A stretch of 64,000 bases of DNA from Jiangella sp. DSM 45060 (GCF_900105175.1 NZ_LT629771.1:4792501-4856500), one strand, 5' to 3'. Counted from the stretch's first letter, positions 40,482 through 51,200 are shown. Numbers and translations are program-made. Notes: generated by a model not told the origin, from the letters alone.

Positions 40482-41908
40482 GTGGGCGGCCTCCGATCGC
40501 GCCACGGACGGGCCGCCTCCAGCTGCGCGGCCAGCGACAACAGCGTCTCCTCCGCTCCGTGGCGGCCGCCGAGCATGACGCCGACCGGCAGCGTGACGCC
40601 GTCGGCCTCGGTCGTCTCGAGCGGGAGGCTGACGGCCGGCCAGCCGGTGAGGTTCCAGACGCTGGTCCACGGCGTGAACGCCATCTGCGCGGCGAAGTCG
40701 GCGGCGGGGTCGGCGTCGTCGCGCTGCGAGCCGACCGGCGCCGGGAGCCGCGCCAGGGTGGGGCTCAGGATGACGTCGTAGGCCGCCCAGGTGGCCGCGG
40801 TCTCGCGCGTCGTCGTCTGGATCAGCCCGAGCGCCGACGCGTAGTCGATGCCGCTGACCGACCGGCCCTGCTCGCGCAGCCAGCGGGTCAGCGGCAGCAG
40901 CAGGTGCTCGTGCTCGGGCGGCACCGGCGCGCTCAGCGCCAGCACCGACCAGATGGCCGCGAAGGAGTCCCAGCGCTCGGCCGTGAACGGCACCGGCGCC
41001 GGCTCGACCTGGTGGCCGAGGTCCTCCAGCAGCCGCGCGGTGCGGACGACGGCGGCAAGGCAGGCGTCGTCGACGGGTGCGTCGTCGACGATGACCGGCG
41101 TGGTCAGCAGGCCGATGCGCACCTGCCCGGGCTCGCGCTCGCAGGCGTCGAGGAAGGTGGTGTGCGGCGGCGCGAGCGCGAAGAGGTCGCCCGGCCACTG
41201 GTGCGACAGCACGTCGAGCAGCGCCGCGGTGTCGCGGACGTCGCGGGTGAGCACGCCGTTCGACGCCAGGCCGGCGCCCTCGGGGCGGTACGGGCCGGGG
41301 CTGACGCGGCCGCGGGTGGGCTTGAGGCCGACCAGTCCGCAGGCGCTGGCCGGGATGCGGATGGAGCCGCCGCCGTCGCTGCCGTGGGCGATGGGCGCGA
41401 TGCCGGCCGCGACCGCCGCCGCCGACCCGCCGCTGGACCCGCCGGCCGACCGCGTGGTGTCCCAGGGCGTGCGGGCCGGCGGCGCGATGTCGGGCTCGGT
41501 GTACGGCGGCAGGCCGAACTCGGGGGTGTTCGTCTTGCCGAGCATCAGCGTGCCGGCCTGGCGCAGCAGCGTGACGACGCCGTCGTCGGCGGGCGCCACG
41601 AAGTCGCCGAGGGCGGCGCTGCCGGAACGGAACGGCACGCCGGCCACCATCGCGAGGTCCTTGACGGGGCACGGCACGCCCAGGAACGGCGGCAGCTCGT
41701 CGCCGGAGCGGGACTCCCGGAGCAGGATCTCGGCCTCGGCGGCCTGCTCGCGGGCGAGGTCGGGGGTCAGGGTGACGAAGGCGCCGAGGGACGGGTCGAG
41801 CCGTTCGGCCCGTTCGAGCGCGTGATCGGCCACCTCGGACGGCGACACCTCGCGCTTGCGAACCGCTGTGGCCAGCTCCAACCCGGTCAGCTCATGGATC
41901 TCGCTCAC
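40475..41908 (-). CDS. Amidase-signature family hydrolase
   Basis: 477 residues from GTG 41906-41908. Ser-Ser-Lys triad: Lys in GVPCPVKDLAMVAGV, cis-Ser in SDGGGSIRIPASACGLVGLK, nucleophile Ser in RSAGGSSGGSAAAVA. GatA-like fold without GatB/C partners, so an amidase for small amides rather than tRNA amidotransferase. The frame is open upstream of 41908, but GTG 41908 gives the usual VSEIHELTGLELATAVRK start. Divergent from the M48 peptidase. Confidence 0.92.
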   Translation of the reverse strand: MSEIHELTGLELATAVRKREVSPSEVADHALERAERLDPSLGAFVTLTPDLAREQAAEAEILLRESRSGDELPPFLGVPCPVKDLAMVAGVPFRSGSAALGDFVAPADDGVVTLLRQAGTLMLGKTNTPEFGLPPYTEPDIAPPARTPWDTTRSAGGSSGGSAAAVAAGIAPIAHGSDGGGSIRIPASACGLVGLKPTRGRVSPGPYRPEGAGLASNGVLTRDVRDTAALLDVLSHQWPGDLFALAPPHTTFLDACEREPGQVRIGLLTTPVIVDDAPVDDACLAAVVRTARLLEDLGHQVEPAPVPFTAERWDSFAAIWSVLALSAPVPPEHEHLLLPLTRWLREQGRSVSGIDYASALGLIQTTTRETAATWAAYDVILSPTLARLPAPVGSQRDDADPAADFAAQMAFTPWTSVWNLTGWPAVSLPLETTEADGVTLPVGVMLGGRHGAEETLLSLAAQLEAARPWRDRRPPTW

Positions 41909-42026
41909 GTCTTCGACCCTACGGTGCCCGGCCGTCCAGCGCTCACGATCTTGCCTGACGTTGTCACAGCCAGCGGTTATGGTGACTTTCACAACCAGCA
42001 ACGGAACCAGTTCATCGGAGGCGGCG

Positions 42027-43127
42027 ATGAGCGACGACGGCCGGACGTCCGGCGTGCGGCCCAGCGGGCCACCGGGCGGCTTCGACGACCCCGATCCCCC
42101 GGCGGCCACCGGACTGCGGCAGCGCTGGTCCGGGCCGTCCGCCGCCACCACGCCGCGGCCGCTGCGGCACCGTCGCCGGGCCGACCTCTCCACGCTGGCC
42201 TCGCTGGTGCTGGCGCTGCCGTGGTTCGTGTTCAGCCTCACCGTCGTCGGCATGGCCGGGCTGGGCATCGGCGCGCTGGTGGGCAACACCACCGTGGTGC
42301 CGATTCTCTGCATGGTGCTGTGGCTGGCCAGCGGCGTGCTGATCTTCTACCGGCCGGTCGAGGTCGCGGTCGCCCGGTTCTTCCTGCGCGCCCGCCGGCC
42401 CACGCCCAGCGAGCGCGAGCGGCTGGAGCACGCCTGGATCGAGGTCACCCAGTCCGCCGGGCGCGACGGTGGCAGGTACCAGCTGTTCATCGAGGACAGC
42501 GACGCGCTCAACGCCTACGCGGCGTCCGGGCACATCGTCACCGTCACCCGCAAGACGCTCGAGGCCATGCCGCACCACCACCTGGCCGCGGTGCTGGCGC
42601 ACGAGCTGGGCCACCACCTCGGCGGGCACCCGTGGAGCAACCTGCTGGCCTACTGGTACTCCGTGCCGGCGCGGCTGCTCACCCGGGCGCTGCGGCTCGT
42701 GCTGCGACTGGTGGTCGCGCTGTTCTCCATGCTGTTCGCGGTGGTCGCCCGCATGCCGGGGCTGGCGTCGTTCGTCGCCAAGGTCATCACGTGGTCGCTG
42801 CTGCTGTTCGTGCTGTTCTTCGTGACGGTGCTCATGCTCACGGCGGTGCGCTCCGGGCAGGTGTGGGCGCCGCCGACGGTCGCGCTGATCGTGCTGACGC
42901 CGCTGATCCTGCCCTGGCTGGCGCGGCGCAGCGAGTACCGCGCCGACCGCATCGCCGCCAACCTCGGCTACGGGCACGCGCTGGTCGAGGTGTTCGAGGA
43001 CTGGCTGCGTCAGGGCATGGACGACGACCGCCGCACCTTCGTGCTGCGGGCCCGGCTGTTCAGCACCCACCCGGCGCTGGCCGCGCGCATCAAGCGGCTC
43101 GACGCCTACCTGCGGAAGAACGCTTAG
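42027..43127 (+). CDS. M48-family membrane metallopeptidase
   Basis: 366 residues. Two N-terminal membrane helices (TLASLVLALPWFVFSLTVVG, VVPILCMVLWLASGVLIFY), then a cytoplasmic domain with HIVTVTRKTLEAMPHHHL, the zinc site LAAVLAHELGHHLGGHPW and a hydrophobic loop (ITWSLLLFVLFFVTVLML), and the third ligand Glu in RRSEYRADRIAANLGYG. HtpX-like architecture. GGAGG lies 7 bases before the ATG. It is 7 bases upstream of the VirD4-like gene, so cotranscribed. Confidence 0.9.
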   Translation: MSDDGRTSGVRPSGPPGGFDDPDPPAATGLRQRWSGPSAATTPRPLRHRRRADLSTLASLVLALPWFVFSLTVVGMAGLGIGALVGNTTVVPILCMVLWLASGVLIFYRPVEVAVARFFLRARRPTPSERERLEHAWIEVTQSAGRDGGRYQLFIEDSDALNAYAASGHIVTVTRKTLEAMPHHHLAAVLAHELGHHLGGHPWSNLLAYWYSVPARLLTRALRLVLRLVVALFSMLFAVVARMPGLASFVAKVITWSLLLFVLFFVTVLMLTAVRSGQVWAPPTVALIVLTPLILPWLARRSEYRADRIAANLGYGHALVEVFEDWLRQGMDDDRRTFVLRARLFSTHPALAARIKRLDAYLRKNA

Positions 43128-43134
43128 GGGAGCC

Positions 43135-44736
43135 ATGCCGATCCGACGACGCCGCCGCGGCGACACCCCGTGGGACGTGCTGCGCGACGCCCATCCCGAC
43201 GCCGCCGTGGCCATGGACCGGCTGGTCCAGGACGGCCGGCTGTCCGACGTCGACACCGCCCGCATCGCCGGCGCGCTCGACGCCCGGTCCGGCGACGCCA
43301 CCGCGCTGGCGCAGCTGGCCGACGAGATCGTCCGGTACGGCCCGGCCGCGCTGGCGCACCCGTCGGCGCTGCACGACCTCCCGGTGCCGCGGCTGGCCAA
43401 GCACAACCTCGCGCTCGGGCAGGTCCGGCTCGGCCGCACCGTCCAGGACCCCCACGCCGACACCGTCATCGCCCAGGACTTCGGCGTCGACCACGACGTG
43501 TTGCGCACGTCGCTGCTGGTCATCGGGCCGCCCGGGTCGGGCAAGACGCGCGGGTTCGCGCTGCCCATCGTCGAGCACCTGTCGCTGTCGGCGCTGGCCG
43601 GGCAGTCCAGCGTGGTCGTCGTCGACCCCAAGGGCGACGACTTCGCGCACCAGGGCTGGTTCGACGTCACCATCGACCCCCTCAACCCCACCACCGGGTT
43701 CGACCTCTACGGCGGCACCCAGCACCCCGACACCGCGGCCGACCGGCTGGCCAGCGCCATGCTACCGCCGTACGTCACCGACGACATGGCCTACTTCATG
43801 GACGGCTCGCGCAACGCGCTGTACGCGTGCCTGGCGCCGTTCCACCTGGCGTTCGGGCGGTGGCCGAAGATCCGCGAGATGCTGGCGCTGCTGCGCTCCG
43901 AGCAGGGCATGACCGACCAGGTGAAGGCGAACCTGCGCGGGTCCGAGGGCAAGGAGGCCAAGGCGCTGCTCGACAGCCGCCGCGACCAGCAGGCCCGCAA
44001 CGCCGACCCCGCCGCGTCGCTGGTCGAACGGTTCCAGCTGCTGGCCCGGCCGCGGCTGATGGAGTTGTTCGACCGCGAGAAGACCTTCCGCATGCACGAC
44101 ATCAACAAGCCGACGCGGGTGCGGGTGTCGCTGCCCGAGGCCGAGTTCCCCGACGCCACCCGCATCCTGGCCCGGCTGGTGGTGTCGCAGTTCGTGCAGG
44201 TCACGTCCGCTCCCGACACCAACCGCGGCATCTTCAAGGCGCTCGCCATCGACGAAGCCGGCCGCTTCGTCGACGACTACGTCGCCCGCGGTGTGCAGAA
44301 GCTGCGCTCCAACAACGCCGGGCTCATCCTGCTGGCACAGACCATCAGCGACTTCCCGGTGCAGGTGCGGGCCACGGTGTTCGGGTCGGTCGGCTGCAAG
44401 GCGGTGTTCGGCGGCATCGACCCCGTCGACGCCAAGGTGTTCTCCGACTGGTTCGGCGACCACTGGGTGTCCGAGGTCAGCTACAGCCAGGGCGAGGCGA
44501 CCGGCCTGGCCCGCACCAGCGGCAGCTCCCGCGACAGCCGCGGCGGCTGGAACCGTTCCGACGGCGAGACCCGCAACTGGGGCGTCACCAAGGGCACCAA
44601 CCTGCGCCGGGTCGAGCGGCCCCGGTGGACGGTCTCCGACATCGTCACCCGCATCCCGGCCGGCCACTGCGTCGTCGCGCTGTCCCGCTCCGACGGCACC
44701 CGCACCGGGCCCACGCTGATCAACCTGCGCGCCTGA
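43135..44736 (+). CDS. VirD4/TraG-like conjugal-coupling ATPase, without other T4SS genes
   Basis: 533 residues. Walker A: VIGPPGSGKTRGFALPIVEH (about residue 127); Walker B: LAIDEAGRFVDDYV; arginine/sensor segments LRSNNAGLILLAQTISDFPV and GCKAVFGGIDPVDAKVFSD. The first 110 residues are hydrophilic with no membrane helices, unlike most coupling proteins, and the last 80 residues (SQGEATGLARTSGSSRDSRG) are Ser/Arg-rich. No relaxase or VirB genes are nearby. The partner M48 gene might supply the membrane link; the substrate is unknown. Confidence 0.85.
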   Translation: MPIRRRRRGDTPWDVLRDAHPDAAVAMDRLVQDGRLSDVDTARIAGALDARSGDATALAQLADEIVRYGPAALAHPSALHDLPVPRLAKHNLALGQVRLGRTVQDPHADTVIAQDFGVDHDVLRTSLLVIGPPGSGKTRGFALPIVEHLSLSALAGQSSVVVVDPKGDDFAHQGWFDVTIDPLNPTTGFDLYGGTQHPDTAADRLASAMLPPYVTDDMAYFMDGSRNALYACLAPFHLAFGRWPKIREMLALLRSEQGMTDQVKANLRGSEGKEAKALLDSRRDQQARNADPAASLVERFQLLARPRLMELFDREKTFRMHDINKPTRVRVSLPEAEFPDATRILARLVVSQFVQVTSAPDTNRGIFKALAIDEAGRFVDDYVARGVQKLRSNNAGLILLAQTISDFPVQVRATVFGSVGCKAVFGGIDPVDAKVFSDWFGDHWVSEVSYSQGEATGLARTSGSSRDSRGGWNRSDGETRNWGVTKGTNLRRVERPRWTVSDIVTRIPAGHCVVALSRSDGTRTGPTLINLRA

Positions 44737-44750
44737 GCACGGGGCGGCCC

Positions 44751-45929
44751 TCACGCCGCGAGACGGCGCACGGCGTCCTCGTCGACGGTGATACCCAGGC
44801 CCGGTCCCGGCGGGACCTCGATCGCCGAGGCCGACGGCGTGAGCGCGTCGGGCGCCACCACGGCCAGCGGGTTGGCGCCGATCCAGTACTCCATGATCGC
44901 GAAGTTGGGCATGGCCGCCGCGCACTGCACGCTGGCCGCCACGTGGATGGGCGAGCCGATGCTCACGTGCGGCGTCGCCTGGGCGCCGAACGCGTCGGCC
45001 AGGGCGGCGATGCGCATGGTCTCGGTGACGCCGCCGGCCCGGCACACGTCCGGCTGCAGCACGTGCAGGCCGCCGGCGCGCAGGAACGCCAGTGCCCGGT
45101 GCCGAGTCGCCAGGCTGTCCAGCGCGAGCGGCACGTCCAGCGCCGCAGCCAGGCGCCCGTAGCCGGCGATGTCCTCCGGCGGCAGCGGCATCTCGAAGAA
45201 GCCGGCACCCAGCTCCTGCAGCGCCCGGCCCACCCGCAGCGCCTGCGGCAGCTCGTACTGCCCCGCCGCGTCGGCGAACACGGCGGCGGACGGCCCGAAC
45301 ACCGAGCGCACGGTCCGCACCGAGGCGACGTCATCATCCGGGGTCCCGCCGATCGCCACCTTCACCGCCCGGTAGCCCTGGTCGCGCAGCCGCTCGGCCT
45401 CGGCCCGGACGGCGTCCTGGCCGGCGGCGTCGGACGACCCGGCCGGCACCCCCGACGCGTACACCGGGACGGTGTCGCGGAACCGGCCGCCGAGCAGCGC
45501 CCAGAGCGGCTGGCCGAGCGTCCGCGCCCAGGCGTCCCACAGCGCGATGTCGACGCCGGCCAGCGCCTCGAGCCAGAACCCGGAGTCGTGGCCGCGCACC
45601 CGCATGCCGGCGTACATCCGCTCCCAGGTGGCGGCGAGCTCGTCCAGCCGGCTGCCGAGGACGAGCGGCGTGAGCAGGTCGTCGACGATCGCCGCCGTGG
45701 CCCGGCCGCCGACCGGCGCCTTCGCCTCGCCCCAGCCGGTCGCGCCGTCGGACGTCGTGACCTTCACCAGGACGGTGTCGATGGTCTCGCTGTAGACATA
45801 GCGTCGCCGCGCCGGCGGCGGGTACTCCACCAGCGGGCGGCCGTGGCCGGCGCTCCACGCGCGGGCGCCCCAGTAGACCTCGTCGGGCGCCGCCCGCAGC
45901 ACGAACGTCTCGACGGTCTGGACCTTCAT
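44751..45929 (-). CDS. Enolase-superfamily (mandelate racemase/sugar-acid dehydratase) enzyme
   Basis: 392 residues. MR_MLE N-terminal capping domain (1-130: VLVKVTTSDGATGWGEAKAP) and barrel with base Lys in RAVKVAIGG, metal ligands Asp in FADAAGQYELPQ, Glu in FFEMPLPPED and Asp in PLALDSLATRH, and the His in THVSIGSPIHVAASVQ. Proposed to dehydrate a sugar acid (glucuronate-, galacturonate- or rhamnonate-like). Overlaps the GH88/105 gene by 4 bases, which points to a uronic-acid pathway. The last gene of the saccharolytic operon. Confidence 0.9.
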   Translation of the reverse strand: MKVQTVETFVLRAAPDEVYWGARAWSAGHGRPLVEYPPPARRRYVYSETIDTVLVKVTTSDGATGWGEAKAPVGGRATAAIVDDLLTPLVLGSRLDELAATWERMYAGMRVRGHDSGFWLEALAGVDIALWDAWARTLGQPLWALLGGRFRDTVPVYASGVPAGSSDAAGQDAVRAEAERLRDQGYRAVKVAIGGTPDDDVASVRTVRSVFGPSAAVFADAAGQYELPQALRVGRALQELGAGFFEMPLPPEDIAGYGRLAAALDVPLALDSLATRHRALAFLRAGGLHVLQPDVCRAGGVTETMRIAALADAFGAQATPHVSIGSPIHVAASVQCAAAMPNFAIMEYWIGANPLAVVAPDALTPSASAIEVPPGPGLGITVDEDAVRRLAA

Positions 45930-46885
45930 CGGCTCGGCTCCTCCTCGATGCGGTCCAGCAGGGCGTGCAGGACCGGCGCCTGGCCCCAGGGGTACACCCC
46001 GGTGGCCCGGCTGACGTAGTTCTGGCGGTCCCCGACCGGCGTCGCCTCGGACACGACCAGCGTGCCGTCGTCGAGCATCGCGAGGCTGGCGTCGAAGGCG
46101 CGGTCGGCCACCGCCGCGTACCCGGCGTCGACCAGCCCGTGCCGTACGGCCCGGCGTAGCCCCCAGGCGAGGTAGGCCGCGACGCTGTGCTCGACGGGCG
46201 ACGCGGGGTCGTCGACGACGGTGTGCCAGCGGCCGTCGTCCTCGTGCTCGGCCAGCGCCTCGACCAGGCGGGCCAGGCGAGCGACCAGGGCGTCGTCCGG
46301 CGCGGCGCGCACCGTGTCGACCAGCCCGAACAGCGCCCACGCCTGGCCGCGGCCCCAGGCCACGCCGTTGCCCCGCCGGGCGGCGACGTCGTACCCGTGG
46401 TGGAACAGGCCGTCGTCGCGCTGCAGCACGGCCGCGTAGGCGGCCGCGTACTCCACCGCCTCCGGCAACCGGCCCAGCGCCGCCAGCCCCGGCCCGTCGG
46501 TGTGCATGCAGTCCACCCAGATGGTCGACGACCACGGCTCGAGGTCCGGCCGGTGCACCCGCGGCCCGTCCGGCCAGGCCTCGGGCGCGTCGAGAACGGC
46601 CGCCGCCCACCGTTCGCAGGCGGCGTCGACGGCCGTCAGCGGGCGCGCCTCGCGCAGTGCCAGCAGCGCCGGGACGGGGATCAGGTGGTCGGTGGGCGCC
46701 GGCGGGCCGTCCAGGGCCGGGCCGACGAGGGCCGCCACCCGGTCGGCGTACACGGGGTCGTCGAGCGCCGCCGACGCGCGGACCAGCCCGGACAGCGTCC
46801 CGTCGATCCCGAACCCCCAGATCGTGACCGGGCAGGCCGCCGTACGGTCCGCGACGGCGCGCACCAGGGGCGTCGGCACACCCAT
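45926..46885 (-). CDS. GH88/GH105-like unsaturated-glycuronyl hydrolase
   Basis: 319 residues, alpha/alpha-barrel, no signal peptide, so cytoplasmic. ITIWGFGIDGTLSG-like TIWGFGIDGTLSGLVRASAA, the catalytic-Asp region SSTIWVDCMHTDGPGLAALG, and RRGNGVAWGRGQAWALFGLV (GRGNGWA-like) match the family that removes unsaturated uronic residues left by lyases. TGATG overlap with the solute-binding protein gene supports uptake then cleavage of uronate-containing oligosaccharides. Confidence 0.85.
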   Translation of the reverse strand: MGVPTPLVRAVADRTAACPVTIWGFGIDGTLSGLVRASAALDDPVYADRVAALVGPALDGPPAPTDHLIPVPALLALREARPLTAVDAACERWAAAVLDAPEAWPDGPRVHRPDLEPWSSTIWVDCMHTDGPGLAALGRLPEAVEYAAAYAAVLQRDDGLFHHGYDVAARRGNGVAWGRGQAWALFGLVDTVRAAPDDALVARLARLVEALAEHEDDGRWHTVVDDPASPVEHSVAAYLAWGLRRAVRHGLVDAGYAAVADRAFDASLAMLDDGTLVVSEATPVGDRQNYVSRATGVYPWGQAPVLHALLDRIEEEPSR

Positions 46886-48183
46886 CAGATGAGCGCCTGG
46901 ACGGCCTGGCCGGCCGCCCGCATGGCGTCGGCCGGTGAGCTGTCGCCGACCAGCACGCCCTGCACCTGCTCGGCGACCACGGTCTCCATCTGCGCGTACT
47001 GCGGGAAGCGCCAGAACGGGCTGGCCGTGGCGTGCGGGGTGATGCGCTCGTTGAACGCGGCGGTCAGCGCGTGGGCGGTCACCTCCGGGGCGTCGATCGC
47101 CGCGACCAGCGCCGGCGGAGCCAGGATGTCCTCGAAGTACTGCACGACCGTCTCCTCGTCCGACGTCACCCAGCGGGCGTAGTCAGTGGCGGTGCCGGCC
47201 CCGTCGCCGTCCACGACGACGATCACGTGTCCCCACAGCAGCGCCCGAGGCGTGTCACCGGCGGCCAGGACCGGCCGGGCGATCCCGTCGAGCTTGGCCG
47301 CCAGCTCCGGGTCCGGCGAGTCGGCGATCGTGGCCGCGGTGCCCTTGACGGCGTCGTCGTAGATCCCGACCTTGCCCTGGCCGAACAGCGCCCGGGCGTC
47401 GAACCGGTCGACGTCGGGCGCGATGATCCCGGCGTCGTAGAGCCGCTTGTACCAGGCGACCGCCTCGACGCTGGGCTCGTCGCCGATGCTCACGGTGTCG
47501 CCGTCGATGAGCGGGCTGCCGAAGGTCTCCATCCAGGTCAGGATGTCCTTCATCTGGGCCGGCTTGGTCATGGCGGCGTAGGGGACGATGCCGTCGCCGA
47601 GTGCCTTCAGCTCGGTCAGCACGGCCTCGAAGTCCTCGATCGTCTCCGGCGCCGAGGTGGCGCCGATCCGGCCGAGCAACTCGGTGTTCGTGACCATGCC
47701 GATGGCGCCGATGGTCCAGGGGACGCCCCACTGGGTGCCGTCGATCTGCCCGGCCCGGACGGCGGCGTCGGTGTAGCCGCTGCCGGACACGACGGCGCCG
47801 AGGTCGCGCAGCGCGCCGAGCGGGGCGACCACGCCGAGCCAGGCGACGTCGAGTTGCGCGGCGCCGCTGAACTGCCCGCCGCGGATCTGGAGCACCAGCT
47901 GGTTGAGGTACTCGTTGAACGGGTAGGTCACTCCCTTGATCGCGATGTCGTGCTCGGCCGCGTAGGCGTCCAGCTGGGCCTGCACGACGGGCGCGGCCGC
48001 CTCCTCCGACAGCGACCACGAGGCGAAACTGAAGTCGGTGGGGTCGGCGGCGTCCTCGGACGCGCCGCCCGTGGCCGGGCTGTCCGCGCCCGGGGCGGAC
48101 GGCGCGCAGCCGCCCAGCGCCACCGCTCCGGCGCCCAGGCCGGCCAGCCGGAGCAACCCGCGACGGGTGTAGGTGCTGGTCAT
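46885..48183 (-). CDS. ABC importer solute-binding lipoprotein without adjacent permeases
   Basis: 432 residues. Twin-arginine start TSTYTRRGLLRLAGLGAGAV and lipobox ALGGCAPSA, so anchored outside. Family-1 carbohydrate-binding fold: FSFASWSLSEEAAAPVVQAQ, NEYLNQLVLQIRGGQ, GVPWTIGAIGMVTNTELLGR, YDDAVKGTAATIADSPDPE. GGAGG precedes ATG 48181-48183. Located between the secreted glycosidases and the cytoplasmic hydrolase, it should capture their products. The permease genes are not in the window. Confidence 0.9.
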   Translation of the reverse strand: MTSTYTRRGLLRLAGLGAGAVALGGCAPSAPGADSPATGGASEDAADPTDFSFASWSLSEEAAAPVVQAQLDAYAAEHDIAIKGVTYPFNEYLNQLVLQIRGGQFSGAAQLDVAWLGVVAPLGALRDLGAVVSGSGYTDAAVRAGQIDGTQWGVPWTIGAIGMVTNTELLGRIGATSAPETIEDFEAVLTELKALGDGIVPYAAMTKPAQMKDILTWMETFGSPLIDGDTVSIGDEPSVEAVAWYKRLYDAGIIAPDVDRFDARALFGQGKVGIYDDAVKGTAATIADSPDPELAAKLDGIARPVLAAGDTPRALLWGHVIVVVDGDGAGTATDYARWVTSDEETVVQYFEDILAPPALVAAIDAPEVTAHALTAAFNERITPHATASPFWRFPQYAQMETVVAEQVQGVLVGDSSPADAMRAAGQAVQALI

Positions 48184-48205
48184 CGGTACCTCCGTGAAGG
48201 GAACA

Positions 48206-51200
48206 TCAGGATCCGGCCGCGGGGACGAACTGGACGGCGGACGCTCGGGTGTAGCCGGCCGACACCGCGGACAGGACGACCGACGAGCCGGTCCCGGCCG
48301 CGAACTCCCACGTCCCGAGCGGCAGCCACGCACCGCCCTGCGCCTTCTGGTCGACGGTGACCTCCGCGGTCCCGCCGGCGTGCGTGACCGTGAACAGGGC
48401 GTCGGTGGTCGTGTTGGCGTCGGCCGGGAACCAGGCCCGCACCTCGTAGCGCCCCGCCTCGGGCAGGCCGGGGGTCCACGTCGCGGTGTCGCCGCGGGTG
48501 TTGCTGTAGAGCGACCCGGCGCCGTCGGGACCGGGCAGCGAGCTGGCCGACCAGGCACCCGCCGCGGCGAACGGGACCGTGCCGTCGGGTCGTGGCTCGG
48601 TGTCGCCGACGGTGACCGTGACGGTGCAGTTCTCCGGCTCGTCGACCACCACCGGCTCGGACGGCTGGCCGATGTGCCCGTCGGCCAGCGACGTCACGGT
48701 GTAGCCGCCGCCGCTGCGCCCGGCCGGGCCGAGCTCCACCGACGTGCCGGTGGTGACGGCCAGCGTCGTGGTGGTCCCGCAGGCCGCGCGGGTCACCAGG
48801 TAGCCGGCCGCGCCGTCGACGGCGTCCCAGCTCAGCACGGCACCGGAGACGGCGAGCCCGTCCGGCGCGGCCGGCGCCTCCCCCGCGGCGGACGCGGTGC
48901 GGAACGGCGCCGTCCACGGCCGCGACAGCCCGGTCGCGGTCTCGGCCCGGACGGTGACGACGTACGCGCTGTCCGGCTCCAGGCCGGCGATGGGCAGCAG
49001 CTCGACACCGGCCCGCTCGACGGTGAAGTCGCGCCGTCCACCGGTTCCCGGCCCGGCGACGCGGACGTGGTAGCGCTCGACGCCGTCGGACGGCGTCACC
49101 CCCACGGCCGCCGAGGTGGCGCCGGCCACCACGCCGTGCGCCGTCAGTTCCGGCGCCGACCGTGCGGACAGCGTCGTGCCGGTCAGCGGCTCGCTCCAGG
49201 CTCCGGCGGCGCCATCGGCCTCCAGACGGCGCAGCCGCAGCTCGTACGCGCGACCGGCGGCGAGGCCGTCCACGCGGGTCGAGCCGCGCACGGAGGTCTC
49301 GTACCGGTGCACCTCCTCGCCGGTGCGCGCGTCGGTGACGGCGACCTCGTAGCTGCCGCCGGCGCGACCGTCGGAGAAACCGAGCACCAGGCCGGACCGC
49401 ACCGGGACCACCGTGGCCAGCCGCGGCGGCAGCGCGCCGGCGTCCGCGCCGGGGGTGGCGGTCACCGGTTCGGCCTCCGTCGCGCCCGCGGCGTTGACCG
49501 CGGCCACGACAACCTCGGCCGGCTCGCCGTCCGGCAGCCCGGTGAGGTCGGCGAACGCCTCGACGGTGTCGGCCGTCGCCACGACCTCGCCGTCCACGCG
49601 CGCCGTCACGCGGTAGGACTCGGCGCCGGGCACCTCGGCATAGCGGACGCGGACGGCACCCGCCGCCTCGACGACCGAGGCCAGCGACGGCGCGGCCGGA
49701 GGACGCACGGCCGCCGTCGCCACCGCCACCTCGTGCCCGGTGGGCGCGAGCAGGCTGACCCGCTGCGTCACGGCGGAGCCGTCGTCGGCCCAGCCCACGG
49801 GCAGCCGCAGCACGTCGGCGCCGGGCGCGATGTCCGGCAGGTCGACGATGCGGCTCGCGACGACCTCGCCCGCGGCGTCGGTGGCCTGCCAGGCCAGCCG
49901 GTAGCCGCGCAGCACGTGGGCGGGCGCGTCGCCGGCGCCCCGCGGCGTCAGCTCGGCCATGCTCACCCGGCCGTCAGAGGCGCCGCTGTCACCACCGGTC
50001 AGCCGCAGCCCGGCGACCGGCGCGTTCGCCTCCCGCACCTGCGCGTAGGCCTGCTTGCGCCGGCCCCACACGTCGACGACGCCCCAGCCGCGCACCTGGT
50101 TGGGCGAGGTGCCCGGGTAGCCGCTGCGGTAGTCGTTGAACGTCCACTGCGACCACCCGATCAGCCACGGCCGGTCCGCGAACGCCGCGGCCTGCGCGCC
50201 GGCGCCGGTACGGAAGTCGAGGTGCTCGCGGGTCACCGGGAAGGTGAAGCTGTCCGGGCTGTACTCCGAGACGAAGACCGGCTTGTCCGGCCACAGACTG
50301 TGGGCGTGGTCGGCGTTCCGCGCGAAGTCGCCGTACATGTTGATGCTGACGAAGTCCATGTAGAACGAGCCGTCGTCCTCGGGCCGCTGCGCGTGGGTGT
50401 AGGAGTTGCTCACCTGGGTCACGTAGCGGGTCGGGTCCAGCGCGCGGGTGAAGTCGGCCATGACGCGGTCGTACTCGCGGCCCACCGGGGTGTGCGCGGC
50501 GATCTCGTTGGCCACCGAGTAGGCGAACACGCTCGGGTGGTTGAAGTCGCGGTGCACCATCTCCGTCAGCTCGGCCTGGATCGCCGGGTACCCGGCCGGT
50601 GAGATGTCCCGGTTGCCGCCCCACACCGGTACCTCGCTGATGAGCAGCAGGCCGATCTCGTCGGCGTAGTCGAGCAGCTCCGGCGCCTGCGGGACGTGCA
50701 TGATGCGGGTGAGGTTCGCACCGGCGCCCTTCATGCGGTCGAGGTCGCGCCGCACCAGCGCGGTCGGCTCCACGTTGCCCGACACCCGGTCGTCGGAGAC
50801 CCGGTTGTAGCCGGACAGCCGCACCGGTTCGCCGTTGAGCAGCAACGACGTCCCGTCGAGCTCGATCTTGCGGATGCCGAACCGCTCGCTGACGGCGTGC
50901 CCGGCGTCGAGCGCGGTCTCGATGCGGTAGAGCGCCGGGTGGTCCACCGACCACAGGTCGTACGTCCCGGCCGCCAGCCGCGCGGTCAGGTCCGCGGTCG
51001 CCGTCCCGCCGGCCGGGACGGTGACTGTCGCCGTCAGCGTGCCGCCGGCCACCGGCAGCGGCTCGGCGCGGTCGGGGTCGGTGAGGGTGCCCGTCACCGT
51101 CACGGCGCGGTCGGTGTCGCCGGCGTTGGACAGGAACACCGTCGACATCACCGCCGCCGTGCCCAGCCCGAGGTCGGGCACCGCCACGACCTCCTGCCGG

